Below, piece after piece: positions 41,432 to 49,665 of a stretch of DNA of 64,000 bases. Made by a program: the position numbers and the translations under genes. Origin of the DNA: Nitrosopumilus sp. b1 (GTDB lineage Archaea > Thermoproteota > Nitrososphaeria > Nitrososphaerales > Nitrosopumilaceae); NCBI RefSeq assembly GCF_014078545.1, contig NZ_MU078723.1:213915-277914 (forward strand). The letters are read 5' to 3'. Each line of letters opens with the position of its first letter. The first letter of the stretch is position 1. The notes beneath the pieces were generated by a model, which saw nothing but the letters and a program-made list of their open reading frames with translations, was not told the DNA's origin and made no database searches.

Positions 41432-42955
41432 CTAGTACAGGTAGCTCATCAGTTTGATTTGTTCCTCAGTAGTAATAATATTCTTGTTTGTGAGAATTTC
41501 CAATAGTTCTTTGAATAATGCTTTTTGTTCAGAAGACATACCACCCGAGGGGCCTTTCTCTCCCGGTGGACCAGGTGGACCCCTAGGACCTGCCTGACCA
41601 ACTGGACCTTGTTCACCACGTGGACCTTGTTCACCTGCAGGACCAATTGGACCCAACGGACCGCGTTCACCTTGTGGACCTTGAATTCCTTGTGGACCTT
41701 GTGGGCCTTTCTCTCCAGGTGCACCTTGTGGGCCGCGTTCACCTTGTGGACCTTGTGGACCTTGTGGGCCTTTGTCACCCGGTGGACCAGGTGGACCATG
41801 TGGGCCTTTCTCTCCCTGCTGTCCTTGTGGACCTTTCTCGCCTTTCTCTCCTTGTGGACCAGGAACACCGGTTAGACCTTTCTCACCAGATGGACCTTGT
41901 GGACCTTGTGGACCCTTGTCACCAGCTACACCCTGTGGGCCTTCAGGACCGGGTTCACCTAATGGACCTGGTGGACCTTGTGGGCCTTTCTCTCCAATTG
42001 GGCCATCAGGACCTCTAGGTCCTTTTTCACCAGGTGGGCCTTGAATTCCTTTTTCACCAGATGGGCCTTGTGGACCAGTTTCTCCTTTACCACCTTGGGG
42101 ACCGCGTTCACCTGTTAGACCTTTCTCTCCAGATGAACCTTGTGGGCCCTTGTCACCTTTCTCTCCAATTGGACCTCGTGGACCTGTTGGACCGCGTTCA
42201 CCTGCAGGTCCTATCGGACCTTTCTCACCTTGTGGACCAGGTGGACCGGTTGGACCCTTGTCACCCCGGTCTCCTTTATCACCAGTAATTCCTTTTGGAC
42301 CGGTTGGACCCTTGTCACCCTGTGGACCAGGTGGACCAGTAGATCCTCGTTCACCTGGAGGACCTGTTGGACCCTTGTCACCCTGTGGACCAGATGGTCC
42401 CGTTGGACCCTTGTCACCCTGTGGACCAGGTGGACCAGATGGTCCTTTTCCACCGGGTAAACCTCGTTGATTTGAAATAGTCTTGTCACTTGATAAACTA
42501 AATGAATCAGAAAGTGTCTTTTCTGAAAAACTAGAACGAGTAGGTTTTGAGGATGGAGTTGATGGTTTTGGTTCGGGTTTTGGCTCATCAGTTGTTTTCT
42601 TTGAATCACTTTTGCCAACTTTAACTTCAAAAACGGTGTGCAAAGAGGAGAATTGATCCATTATGACAACCCAAACGGATTCAGAATCAAGGACAGATTG
42701 CGGAATGGGTTTTGATGAGGTTCCTAACGTTTCAGTAAATTGACCATCCTTTACTCGCAAGTGATAGTTATCTTTCCAGAGAGTAGGGAAATTTTTAGCA
42801 CGAATACTTTCTTCAGAAGGTTTTGAATCAGTTAATGAGATAGTTACTTCAAATACTCCAGATTGCCTAAATGGTGCAGAACCCTGAATTTCTAATTTAT
42901 CGTTAGATCTAGACACTATCGATGATGTAAATATGAAGTATTTCTGTATTTTCAA
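41432..42955 (-). CDS. Collagen-like triple-helix repeat protein
   Basis: 507 residues in three parts: a beta-rich N-terminal domain (about 1-118), a Pro/Ser/Lys-rich linker (119-164), and 102 uninterrupted Gly-X-Y triplets (165-470). A 34-residue C-terminal segment follows ([19 protein letters not shown] onward), probably a helical trimerisation or capping element. X is mostly Pro and Y mostly Lys, Gln, Arg, Pro or Thr; GEK, GDK and GER triplets recur, giving Lys-Glu/Asp pairs that stabilise triple helices without hydroxyproline. There is no signal peptide or TM. The TTG start at 42955 is the farthest upstream start before an in-frame stop. Role may be structural or surface adhesion; export is not evident. 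Confidence 0.88.
   Translation of the reverse strand: MKIQKYFIFTSSIVSRSNDKLEIQGSAPFRQSGVFEVTISLTDSKPSEESIRAKNFPTLWKDNYHLRVKDGQFTETLGTSSKPIPQSVLDSESVWVVIMDQFSSLHTVFEVKVGKSDSKKTTDEPKPEPKPSTPSSKPTRSSFSEKTLSDSFSLSSDKTISNQRGLPGGKGPSGPPGPQGDKGPTGPSGPQGDKGPTGPPGERGSTGPPGPQGDKGPTGPKGITGDKGDRGDKGPTGPPGPQGEKGPIGPAGERGPTGPRGPIGEKGDKGPQGSSGEKGLTGERGPQGGKGETGPQGPSGEKGIQGPPGEKGPRGPDGPIGEKGPQGPPGPLGEPGPEGPQGVAGDKGPQGPQGPSGEKGLTGVPGPQGEKGEKGPQGQQGEKGPHGPPGPPGDKGPQGPQGPQGERGPQGAPGEKGPQGPQGIQGPQGERGPLGPIGPAGEQGPRGEQGPVGQAGPRGPPGPPGEKGPSGGMSSEQKALFKELLEILTNKNIITTEEQIKLMSYLY
41546..42463 (-). repeat. 918-bp Gly-X-Y coding repeat
   Basis: The DNA encoding the 102 collagen triplets is strongly repetitive, with minus-strand motifs such as GGTCCACAAGG and GGTGACAAGGG recurring at 9-, 18- and 27-bp intervals. 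GC content is visibly higher than in the flanks. Long frames on the opposite strand here are by-products of the repeat. Confidence 0.9.
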
Positions 42956-43037
42956 ACAGGATTTGAGTATTCTAAGGCTAAATTTTGTAAAAACCCATGT
43001 AATGGTATTTAACTAGAAAAATGGCTTCTAGTCTCGA

Positions 43038-44159
43038 ATGAAAAAGCCTTTTTCAAAAAAATCCAAGCCAGAGCTGCCAGATAAGAACGAGATATCAAAC
43101 AAGGAGGAGACCAGTCTCACAGATTCTGACTATCAACGACGCAAATTATTCAAAAAAGGCATCAATCTAATGGCAGATGAAAAGTTAGAGGAGGCATCAC
43201 TAGCATTTGAGCAGGCATTACGTTTTGATCCCAATCATGTAGAAACATTACTAAAATTAGGATATGCTAGATTCCATCTAGATGATCATGCCGAAGCATT
43301 AAGGGTCTATGATCGAATTTTAGATATTGATGTAACAAATGCAGAAGCATGGAATCTAAAAGCTTTGGTTCATTATGAACAAAAGAATTATTCAAAAGCT
43401 TTGAACAGTGTTGAAAAAGCTATTGAGTCAGATCCAACTTATGGTATGGCATGGTACAACAAAGCATGTTTTCTGTCATTGTTGTCACAGATACCAGAAT
43501 CAATTGATGCACTAAAGCGTTCGATAGAGATTGATGTAAAGAATGCAAGAAAAGCAGTCAAAGATAAAGACTTTACAAATGTCAGAGTCGAGGAAGGATT
43601 TAGAAGAATAATCGAAGTTGTAGTTTTAGAATCAATTAGACAAGGATACCATACAATTGGTTCAATAGTTTGGACGACATTTCTAAACAAAGCAGACACA
43701 GAAGAATCATTAAGAAAATTATTAGAAAAAGGATTAATTGTAAAAAATGAAAAACGAGAAGGATTACACAAAATACCAATGTATGATTTAGCGCCGGAAA
43801 TTGCCAGTAAAGTTGGAACAGAAAAGAAAAGTTTGCTTGGAATTAAAAGGAAGAAGCTGCCAGGTGCTGTGCAAAATCTCAAAGAGCTTAGTCAAGCAAT
43901 TCAACAAGTAAAGGCATCAATTGAAGAAGAAGATGTAGATAAGACGCTAGAAATTTTTGATTCGTTTATCAACACAGACAAATGCGGACAGCAAATGATT
44001 GAACAGTTCTTTGAAGAGCATAGAGAAATTCGTCTCTGGAAAATCAGACTAAAAGATCATGGATTAGATTACATCAAAGATAATAAAACAAAAATGCTAA
44101 CAATGTTTGATAATATCGAAGTATCAGTTACAAAGCAACTCAGAAATGAGATTGCCTAA
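43038..44159 (+). CDS. TPR protein with winged-helix-like C-terminal region
   Basis: 373 residues. Three to four TPR repeats (about 35-175) with ALRFDPNHVETLLKLGYARF, ILDIDVTNAEAWNLKALVHY and AIESDPTYGMAWYNKACFL. A middle section (about 190-255) looks like a winged helix (TIGSIVWTTFLNKADTEESL, LLEKGLIVKN). The C-terminus is helical. Probably a protein-protein scaffold. A TATA box (TATTTAAC, near 43008) is centred about 27 nt upstream of the ATG; it is palindromic and may also serve the divergent collagen-like gene. Confidence 0.8.
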   Translation: MKKPFSKKSKPELPDKNEISNKEETSLTDSDYQRRKLFKKGINLMADEKLEEASLAFEQALRFDPNHVETLLKLGYARFHLDDHAEALRVYDRILDIDVTNAEAWNLKALVHYEQKNYSKALNSVEKAIESDPTYGMAWYNKACFLSLLSQIPESIDALKRSIEIDVKNARKAVKDKDFTNVRVEEGFRRIIEVVVLESIRQGYHTIGSIVWTTFLNKADTEESLRKLLEKGLIVKNEKREGLHKIPMYDLAPEIASKVGTEKKSLLGIKRKKLPGAVQNLKELSQAIQQVKASIEEEDVDKTLEIFDSFINTDKCGQQMIEQFFEEHREIRLWKIRLKDHGLDYIKDNKTKMLTMFDNIEVSVTKQLRNEIA

Positions 44160-44963
44160 TTACTCGGCTGAAAGATCCCAGTAATTTGCATATTCTTGTT
44201 TTGAAATAGGTTTTTCCAAACTCTTCCATTCTTTAAAAGAGCGAACATACAACTTTACATTTGGCATATCTACTGATTTGAGAGCATAGTACGCCAAACC
44301 AGACAAAGTGCCAACACTACCACAATAAGTAATAATCTCAGAATTTGGAGTAACTCCTCGATTTTCAAGTAATCTTTTCATTTCATCTTTTGGACGGAGA
44401 ATTTTTTCCTTTGTCGCAAGTGTTCTATAAGGGAGATTAATTGCTCCTGGAATATGTTGTTCTAAATAGTTTAGTCGCTCACGATTATCCAATAGTGTTA
44501 CATCGGATTTTTCTTTGGATTTCTCCAAATAGTCAGCTGTTGCCAAAATGTCTGGACGCAGTGATAATTTGTGTGATTTTGATGATACAGATGGAGTTTG
44601 AGAGTCATTTTCAAGACCAAGGGATTTCCATTGGCCATATGTGACATCTAAAAGTGAAACCTCATTGTGTCCGATATACTCCAATGTCCAAGCAACACGA
44701 GATGCAAGTGCGCCAAATGTATCATCATACACCACAACTGGAGTCTCATCATCAATGCCCATGTTTTGAAATAATTTTAAAACGCGTTCAGGAGAATCAT
44801 CAGATAATAAATTTGCAAGAGGGAGATTTACTGATGACGGAATATGATTTTGTTTATAGTCCTCTTCTCGTCTTACGTCAATTACTCTTACACTTTTATC
44901 ACGAATCTCAGATCGCAACGAATCAGAGTCGATTGTAATTCGAGTGTTTTTTTGTTGACTCAA
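44160..44963 (-). CDS. Thiosulfate/3-mercaptopyruvate sulfurtransferase (two rhodanese domains)
   Basis: About 267 residues with tandem rhodanese domains. The N-terminal one (IDVRREEDYKQNHIPSSVNL) lacks the nucleophile, having VVVYDDTFGALAS at the loop. The C-terminal one has the active Cys in IITYCGSVGTLSG. This is the usual inactive/active pair. The gene overlaps the end of the sulfite reductase gene: a TTG at 44963 makes the TTGA overlap seen elsewhere in this genome; an ATG at 44972 is the alternative. Co-translation implies a joint role in sulfur assimilation or detoxification. Confidence 0.88.
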   Translation of the reverse strand: MSQQKNTRITIDSDSLRSEIRDKSVRVIDVRREEDYKQNHIPSSVNLPLANLLSDDSPERVLKLFQNMGIDDETPVVVYDDTFGALASRVAWTLEYIGHNEVSLLDVTYGQWKSLGLENDSQTPSVSSKSHKLSLRPDILATADYLEKSKEKSDVTLLDNRERLNYLEQHIPGAINLPYRTLATKEKILRPKDEMKRLLENRGVTPNSEIITYCGSVGTLSGLAYYALKSVDMPNVKLYVRSFKEWKSLEKPISKQEYANYWDLSAE

Positions 44964-46768
44964 GCAGCACATTCACCTTTACCGGTTCTGGTGTGATAGT
45001 TCTCACCACTTCCGTAATCAGAGTAAAAGTCTGCATCCTCATTCTTTGTAGGAGGAGCAATAAGAGAAGATAATGCATTTTTGATATCATTTACAGACTT
45101 TATCTCAGATGATTCATTGCCGGACACCACACGGTGTATCCACGACTTTAAAGTGTCATTGTCTTTTTTGTTTTTCTTGAAGATCTCAATTATCTTTAAA
45201 ATAACAGGAATAACTCGTTTTGCAGGAACGCGAAGACAGTTAACGCCAAGCATTGTTTCACCATCAGAACGACCGCCAAGGGACATCTGATAATTCGGAT
45301 ACATGTCTTTTCCAACTCGTCCTCCACCACCGAAAAATCCGATAGTTGCAATCCCATGTTGCCCACATGAATTAGGGCATCCACTTATCTTAATAGTAGA
45401 ATCACGTAGATCATTATCTTCATCAAATTTTAGTTCTAAGAATTTACGTTGAATCTCTTTTGCAAGCCTATGGGAATTAGTCAGTGCCAAATTACACGAG
45501 GTTGTACCTGAACATCCAATTGGGGCAGCCATAGTTAGACCACCAGAGTTTGCCAATCCTACTTCAAGTAATTTTGAGTACAATCGAGGAAGATCATCTT
45601 CGCGCACATAACGAAATGCAATGTTTTGATTAAATCCTGCACGTCCCATTCCTTCTGAGGAAAAGTTTCTGCAGATATCAGCAATAGCATGAAGTTGATT
45701 TGCGGTAATATCACCAGCTTCGAGTGTGAGAAATACGGTTCGGAATCCATCTTGTTTCTGTTTGAAGGTATTTGTTTTGTACCACCTTGCATATCCATCA
45801 GAGTTTGGAGTTCCAGATTCATCACTGACTCGTATAGGAGATTTGATTTCATTTGGAGTTGTATCCACATCAAGATCAACAATAACTGATTGAGTGGCGC
45901 GAACAATAGCTCTTTCTTTTAGAACAAGATTTTGAAAGTTTTCCCAACCCATGTCATTAACAAGATAACGCATTCTATTCCTTGCAAGATTTTTCCTATC
46001 TCCAAGTCTATCAAAAATTCGAATAACGGCAATCGAAGTGTAGAGCAAATCATCTTCAGGAGTAAAGTCTTCTAATTGATGACCAACAAAGGATCTATTG
46101 CCAAGACCACCGCCTAAGAAAATTTTAAAGCCACGCTGCTTTGTTCCATCAATTTCTCTAATTTGTGGAATTAATCCTACATCTACCATTCGTACCATTC
46201 CATGTTCTTCACAACAAGTAAAATTGAATTTGAACTTACGAGGAAGGTTTTGATTCATGGGATTTCGGAGTAAAAATTTTGCAGTTGCTAGTGCATACGG
46301 TGTTGCATCAAACTCTTCTGAAGAACAAACGCCAGAAAGTGGGCTACACATTACATTTCTTACAGAGTTACCACATGCTTCTCTAGAAGTTAATCCAACT
46401 TCTGCTAATCCACGCATAATTTCAGATACATCTTCTAAAACAACCCAATGTAGCTGAATGTTTTCACGAGTGGAAAAATGTGCACTTCCAATTGAGAACG
46501 CCTCACTAAGTTCTGCAATTTTATCGAGTTGATTTGGATAAACTTCTCCTGCAGGGAGTTTTATTCGAACCATGGCATAATCGCTAGTCATCCTAGTACC
46601 ATATGCACCATGTTGTAATCTGAAGCGTCTGAAACTATCTTCATCATATTTTCCCTGTCTGAATAATTTTACAGTTTTTGCAAAATTATCAGCTTCTTCC
46701 ATTCTAGCCCAGTTAATTTTAGGTAAGGTTGACTCGGGTCTAGATTGTTTTAGATTAGATACTGTCAA
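44960..46768 (-). CDS. Siroheme/[4Fe-4S] sulfite or nitrite reductase
   Basis: About 602 residues with the duplicated NiR/SiR half-domain layout. The [4Fe-4S]-siroheme ligands are in GCSGTTSCN (C-x5-C) and GCPNSCG (C-x3-C); substrate-binding basic residues occur in FRLQHGAYGTR. Assimilatory ferredoxin-type enzymes reduce sulfite to sulfide or nitrite to ammonia by six electrons; sequence alone does not choose. The overlapping rhodanese, and cysteine synthase nearby, favour sulfite. The start is moved to TTG 46768, because a TATA box (TTTATATC, minus strand, 46795-46802) is centred about 30 nt upstream and lies inside the longer frame that begins at 46870. Confidence 0.88.
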   Translation of the reverse strand: MTVSNLKQSRPESTLPKINWARMEEADNFAKTVKLFRQGKYDEDSFRRFRLQHGAYGTRMTSDYAMVRIKLPAGEVYPNQLDKIAELSEAFSIGSAHFSTRENIQLHWVVLEDVSEIMRGLAEVGLTSREACGNSVRNVMCSPLSGVCSSEEFDATPYALATAKFLLRNPMNQNLPRKFKFNFTCCEEHGMVRMVDVGLIPQIREIDGTKQRGFKIFLGGGLGNRSFVGHQLEDFTPEDDLLYTSIAVIRIFDRLGDRKNLARNRMRYLVNDMGWENFQNLVLKERAIVRATQSVIVDLDVDTTPNEIKSPIRVSDESGTPNSDGYARWYKTNTFKQKQDGFRTVFLTLEAGDITANQLHAIADICRNFSSEGMGRAGFNQNIAFRYVREDDLPRLYSKLLEVGLANSGGLTMAAPIGCSGTTSCNLALTNSHRLAKEIQRKFLELKFDEDNDLRDSTIKISGCPNSCGQHGIATIGFFGGGGRVGKDMYPNYQMSLGGRSDGETMLGVNCLRVPAKRVIPVILKIIEIFKKNKKDNDTLKSWIHRVVSGNESSEIKSVNDIKNALSSLIAPPTKNEDADFYSDYGSGENYHTRTGKGECAA

Positions 46769-46955
46769 TACTAATGGCAACTGCTTTGAGTTTGGATATA
46801 AATTTTTGAAACGAGGAATTTTAGCCTGAATGAGTTCAAATTTGCACTTTATTTGCCTACAACTAGTCACCAGAAGGAATTACATCTTAGTAGAACCTAA
46901 TTTTTTTCAAAAATCTTTGCGAAAGTATTAATGTGTTTGACTAAAGTAAATTTTC

Positions 46956-47774
46956 ATGCAAGAAGCTACTAGTGCTCAAAAAGATGAAAAGATCTTTACC
47001 GATGTTCGCGAAGTAGACATTACCAGAGCAATAGCAGCAGAATTTAATTCAGTTTTCATGGACAGAGCAGAGTCTGATGTCATAATTATCGGTGCAGGGC
47101 CTGCAGGACTAACAGCAAGTAGGGAATTATCAAATATGGGTTTCAAAGTTTTAGTGATTGAACAAAATAACTATCTTGGAGGAGGATACTGGTTGGGAGG
47201 ATACATGATGAACCCAGTTACAGTCAGAGAACCAGCACAAAAAGTTTGGGACGAATTAGGAATTCCATACAAAAAAGTTGGGGAAGGGTTGTATCTAACG
47301 CCAGGCCCACACGCAGTCTCAAAATTAATTGCAGGTGCATGTGATGCAGGTGTTAAATTTTTGAATCTTACAAAATTTGATGATCTTGTTTTAAAAGACG
47401 GAAGAGTAGCTGGAATTGTAGTTAACTGGATGCCAGTATCTGCATTACCAAGAAATATCACATGTGTTGATCCTGTTGCACTTGAAGCAAAGATGATAAT
47501 TGATGCATCAGGTCATGATTCAGTAGCTGTAAAACGTCTAGTTGATAGGGGTTTAGTAGAATGGAAAGGAATGAATCCCATGTATGTGGCAGAAGGTGAA
47601 GATGCAGTAGTTAGAAAGACTGGTGAGATATTTCCAGGACTGGTGATTGCAGGAATGTCAGTTACTGAAACTCACGGACTAGCAAGAATGGGACCTACAT
47701 TTGGCTCCATGTTATTTTCAGGCAAGAGAGCAGCAGAGATAACTGCAGCAAAGATAAAAGAATTAGGAACATAA
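46956..47774 (+). CDS. thi4: Thiamine thiazole synthase (Thi4)
   Basis: 272 residues with the FAD/NAD Rossmann motif DVIIIGAGPAGLTAS, GGGYWLGGYMMN, and a C-terminal FPGLVIAGMSV and ARMGPTFGSMLFSGKRAAE. It makes the thiazole of thiamine from NAD and glycine. The residue that distinguishes mechanisms is Cys170 (ITCVDP), equivalent to yeast Cys205, which donates its own sulfur in a single turnover; methanogen enzymes that use free sulfide have His there. So this archaeal enzyme looks like the suicide type. TATA-like TATTAATG centred about 27 nt before the ATG. Confidence 0.92.
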   Translation: MQEATSAQKDEKIFTDVREVDITRAIAAEFNSVFMDRAESDVIIIGAGPAGLTASRELSNMGFKVLVIEQNNYLGGGYWLGGYMMNPVTVREPAQKVWDELGIPYKKVGEGLYLTPGPHAVSKLIAGACDAGVKFLNLTKFDDLVLKDGRVAGIVVNWMPVSALPRNITCVDPVALEAKMIIDASGHDSVAVKRLVDRGLVEWKGMNPMYVAEGEDAVVRKTGEIFPGLVIAGMSVTETHGLARMGPTFGSMLFSGKRAAEITAAKIKELGT

Positions 47775-47789
47775 TCAGTATAATTTAGG

Positions 47790-48557
47790 TTGAAGATATC
47801 ACAAGTTTTTCTTTATGATGAACCTTCTGTTCCTGAGATAGACATAAAACACATTTCAGATTTTATCAAAGAATTATTTGGCATTGATGTAAAAATTCAG
47901 AAAAACATTCTAAGTTTTGGAGATGATACTATTGCAGAAAGAATTGCTTCGTGTAGAGTTTTTAATCCAAGAAGACCTTTTCAAAGACACTATCCAACTC
48001 AGGAAGAAATACAGTTCGAGGTAAGAAACGAATCAGATTCTGCCACTACAGAAAACATAATCATGTATGATGGATTTGAGTTTCAGAATATTATTTCAGA
48101 ATTAATTCCTAAAGAAGAGCAGACCTTTGAAAACCTACACATTGCGTTTACAAATAAGCTAATGTGTACTTATGATTACAATGATTATAGATATCATGGA
48201 AGAGCCTTGATTGGTTCGAATCCATCAATTATCTCGACAACTGGAATTATTGAAGCTCCTGCAAAACCTAGAGAGTATTACATGGAATTAATTTCCAATA
48301 TGACACAGGGGTTAAACTTGGAATCAGTAAAGAGAAAATATTCTGGAAGATATCTAGAATATCACGATAAGCGTCTTGATAAGATTGTAGAGGGGTATGT
48401 TTTGCAAGCAATGTTTTACTATATCACAGGTGAGGCATTTTGTGATTCACTTGAATGTAGGTTACACAATGCCCATTGGCAAAAAGACCTCCTATATTCA
48501 CAATTAGAAGTAGGAAGATTTTGTGATAAGCATCAAAGAATACTAGAAAATTTGTGA
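47790..48557 (+). CDS. Putative metallopeptidase-like protein (DUF6775-type, archaemetzincin-related C-terminus)
   Basis: 255 residues. The C-terminal 45 residues have a Cys pattern AFCDSLECRLHNAHWQK then GRFCDKH, like the structural zinc site that follows the HExGH motif in archaemetzincins. The expected HExGHxxGxxH is not seen; the preceding helix reads EGYVLQAMFYYITGE. I recall this family as DUF6775, a putative metallopeptidase group of thaumarchaea, but cannot verify it. TTG start 15 nt after thi4, so co-transcription is likely. It may be a catalytically dead derivative. Confidence 0.65.
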   Translation: MKISQVFLYDEPSVPEIDIKHISDFIKELFGIDVKIQKNILSFGDDTIAERIASCRVFNPRRPFQRHYPTQEEIQFEVRNESDSATTENIIMYDGFEFQNIISELIPKEEQTFENLHIAFTNKLMCTYDYNDYRYHGRALIGSNPSIISTTGIIEAPAKPREYYMELISNMTQGLNLESVKRKYSGRYLEYHDKRLDKIVEGYVLQAMFYYITGEAFCDSLECRLHNAHWQKDLLYSQLEVGRFCDKHQRILENL

Positions 48558-48590
48558 ATGACTTAAATTAATGAAAAAGTTCGTTGAAAC

Positions 48591-49580
48591 ATGATGTCAG
48601 ATTCTTCTGGTTCCACAGTTTTAGAACGAAAAGAAGATTCCCCAAAGATGCCTGACAAAAAAAAGACAAAATTTGATGTAATAATTATCGGTGCGGGACC
48701 TGCAGGATACACTGCAGGAATATATTGTTCTCGTGCAAGACATGACACGCTAATTCTTTCAGGAATTTTACCGGGAGGACAGCTAGTCAACACTACAGAT
48801 GTAGAGAATTATCCAGGATTTGAAAATGGAATCATGGGGCCAGATTTAATGATTACAATGAGAAAACAGACTGAACGAATGGGAACTACAATCATAGATG
48901 ATGAAGTAGTTAATGTTGATTTCAAACACAAACCATTCAAGGTTTTAACAGCAACTGAAGAGTATGAAGCAAAAGCAGTAATAATTGCTACAGGGGCAAG
49001 TCCAAGAAAATTAGGAGTAACAGGTGAGCAGTCATTTTCTGGAAAGGGAGTATCATACTGTGCAACATGTGATGGGCCATTTTTTAGAAATCAAGAGATA
49101 GTAGTTGTCGGAGGTGGAGATTCTGCAATGGAAGAAGCAACATTTCTAACAAAATTTGCTACCAAAGTACACATCATTCACAGAAGAGAGGAATTGCGTG
49201 CAAGTAAAGTAATGCAAGAGAGAGCATTTGATAATGAAAAAATCAATTTTCATTTTAATTCAGAGATAGAAGAGATCAAGGGAGACCAAAAAGTTCAGCA
49301 AGTAACTCTGAAAAATTCCAAAAATAATGAAAATAAAACAATAACTGCAGGAGCTGTCTTTGTAGCAATAGGCCATGATCCTAACACAAAATTATTTACT
49401 AATCAAATTGATTTAGATAAGCAAGGCTACATTATTTTAAAAAATAGGACAGAGACAAACATTCCAGGAGTCTTTGCTGCTGGAGATGTTCATGATCATA
49501 GATATCGACAAGCGATTACGGCTGCAGGTTATGGTTGTATGGCAGCAATTGATGTCGATAGATATCTTGGTGAAGAGTAA
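48591..49580 (+). CDS. trxB: Thioredoxin-disulfide reductase
   Basis: 329 residues: FAD motif VIIIGAGPAGYTAGIY, redox-active CATCDGPFF, NADPH motif VVVGGGDSAMEEA and C-terminal GVFAAGDVHDHRYRQA. It reduces thioredoxin, supporting MsrB and disulfide control. An N-terminal extension of about 25 residues (SSGSTVLERKEDS) is not part of the fold; the ATG at 48591 may be upstream of the real start. In archaea some homologues use reduced ferredoxin or are F420-dependent; the NADPH motif here argues for the usual type. Confidence 0.92.
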   Translation: MMSDSSGSTVLERKEDSPKMPDKKKTKFDVIIIGAGPAGYTAGIYCSRARHDTLILSGILPGGQLVNTTDVENYPGFENGIMGPDLMITMRKQTERMGTTIIDDEVVNVDFKHKPFKVLTATEEYEAKAVIIATGASPRKLGVTGEQSFSGKGVSYCATCDGPFFRNQEIVVVGGGDSAMEEATFLTKFATKVHIIHRREELRASKVMQERAFDNEKINFHFNSEIEEIKGDQKVQQVTLKNSKNNENKTITAGAVFVAIGHDPNTKLFTNQIDLDKQGYIILKNRTETNIPGVFAAGDVHDHRYRQAITAAGYGCMAAIDVDRYLGEE

Positions 49581-49665
49581 GCAAAAATTCAGTAATTCAG
49601 CGTAGTGTGTTCAGAAAGAACAAACATCTACAGATACCATTTTTTGTTATTTTGTAATCTAAGGT

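Noticed and set aside
41420..41435. A CACTAG string next to the collagen gene 3' end
   Set aside because: Orientation is plus-strand and no plus-strand gene or TATA box follows, so it is not a regulon promoter.
41525..42470. Several long frames on both strands within the collagen repeat, including some that also read as Gly-Pro repeats
   Set aside because: They are by-products of the 9-bp-periodic Gly-X-Y DNA. Only the minus-strand frame has a non-repeat N-terminal domain and a C-terminal segment.
46865..46956. TPP riboswitch upstream of thi4
   Set aside because: The promoter places transcription at or near the ATG, leaving no leader that could fold into a THI element.
48205..48230. GGTTCGAATCC, a tRNA T-loop-like string
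   Set aside because: It lies inside the protein frame at 47790-48557 and no acceptor stem, D-arm or anticodon arm can be drawn around it. No tRNA gene was found in the window.
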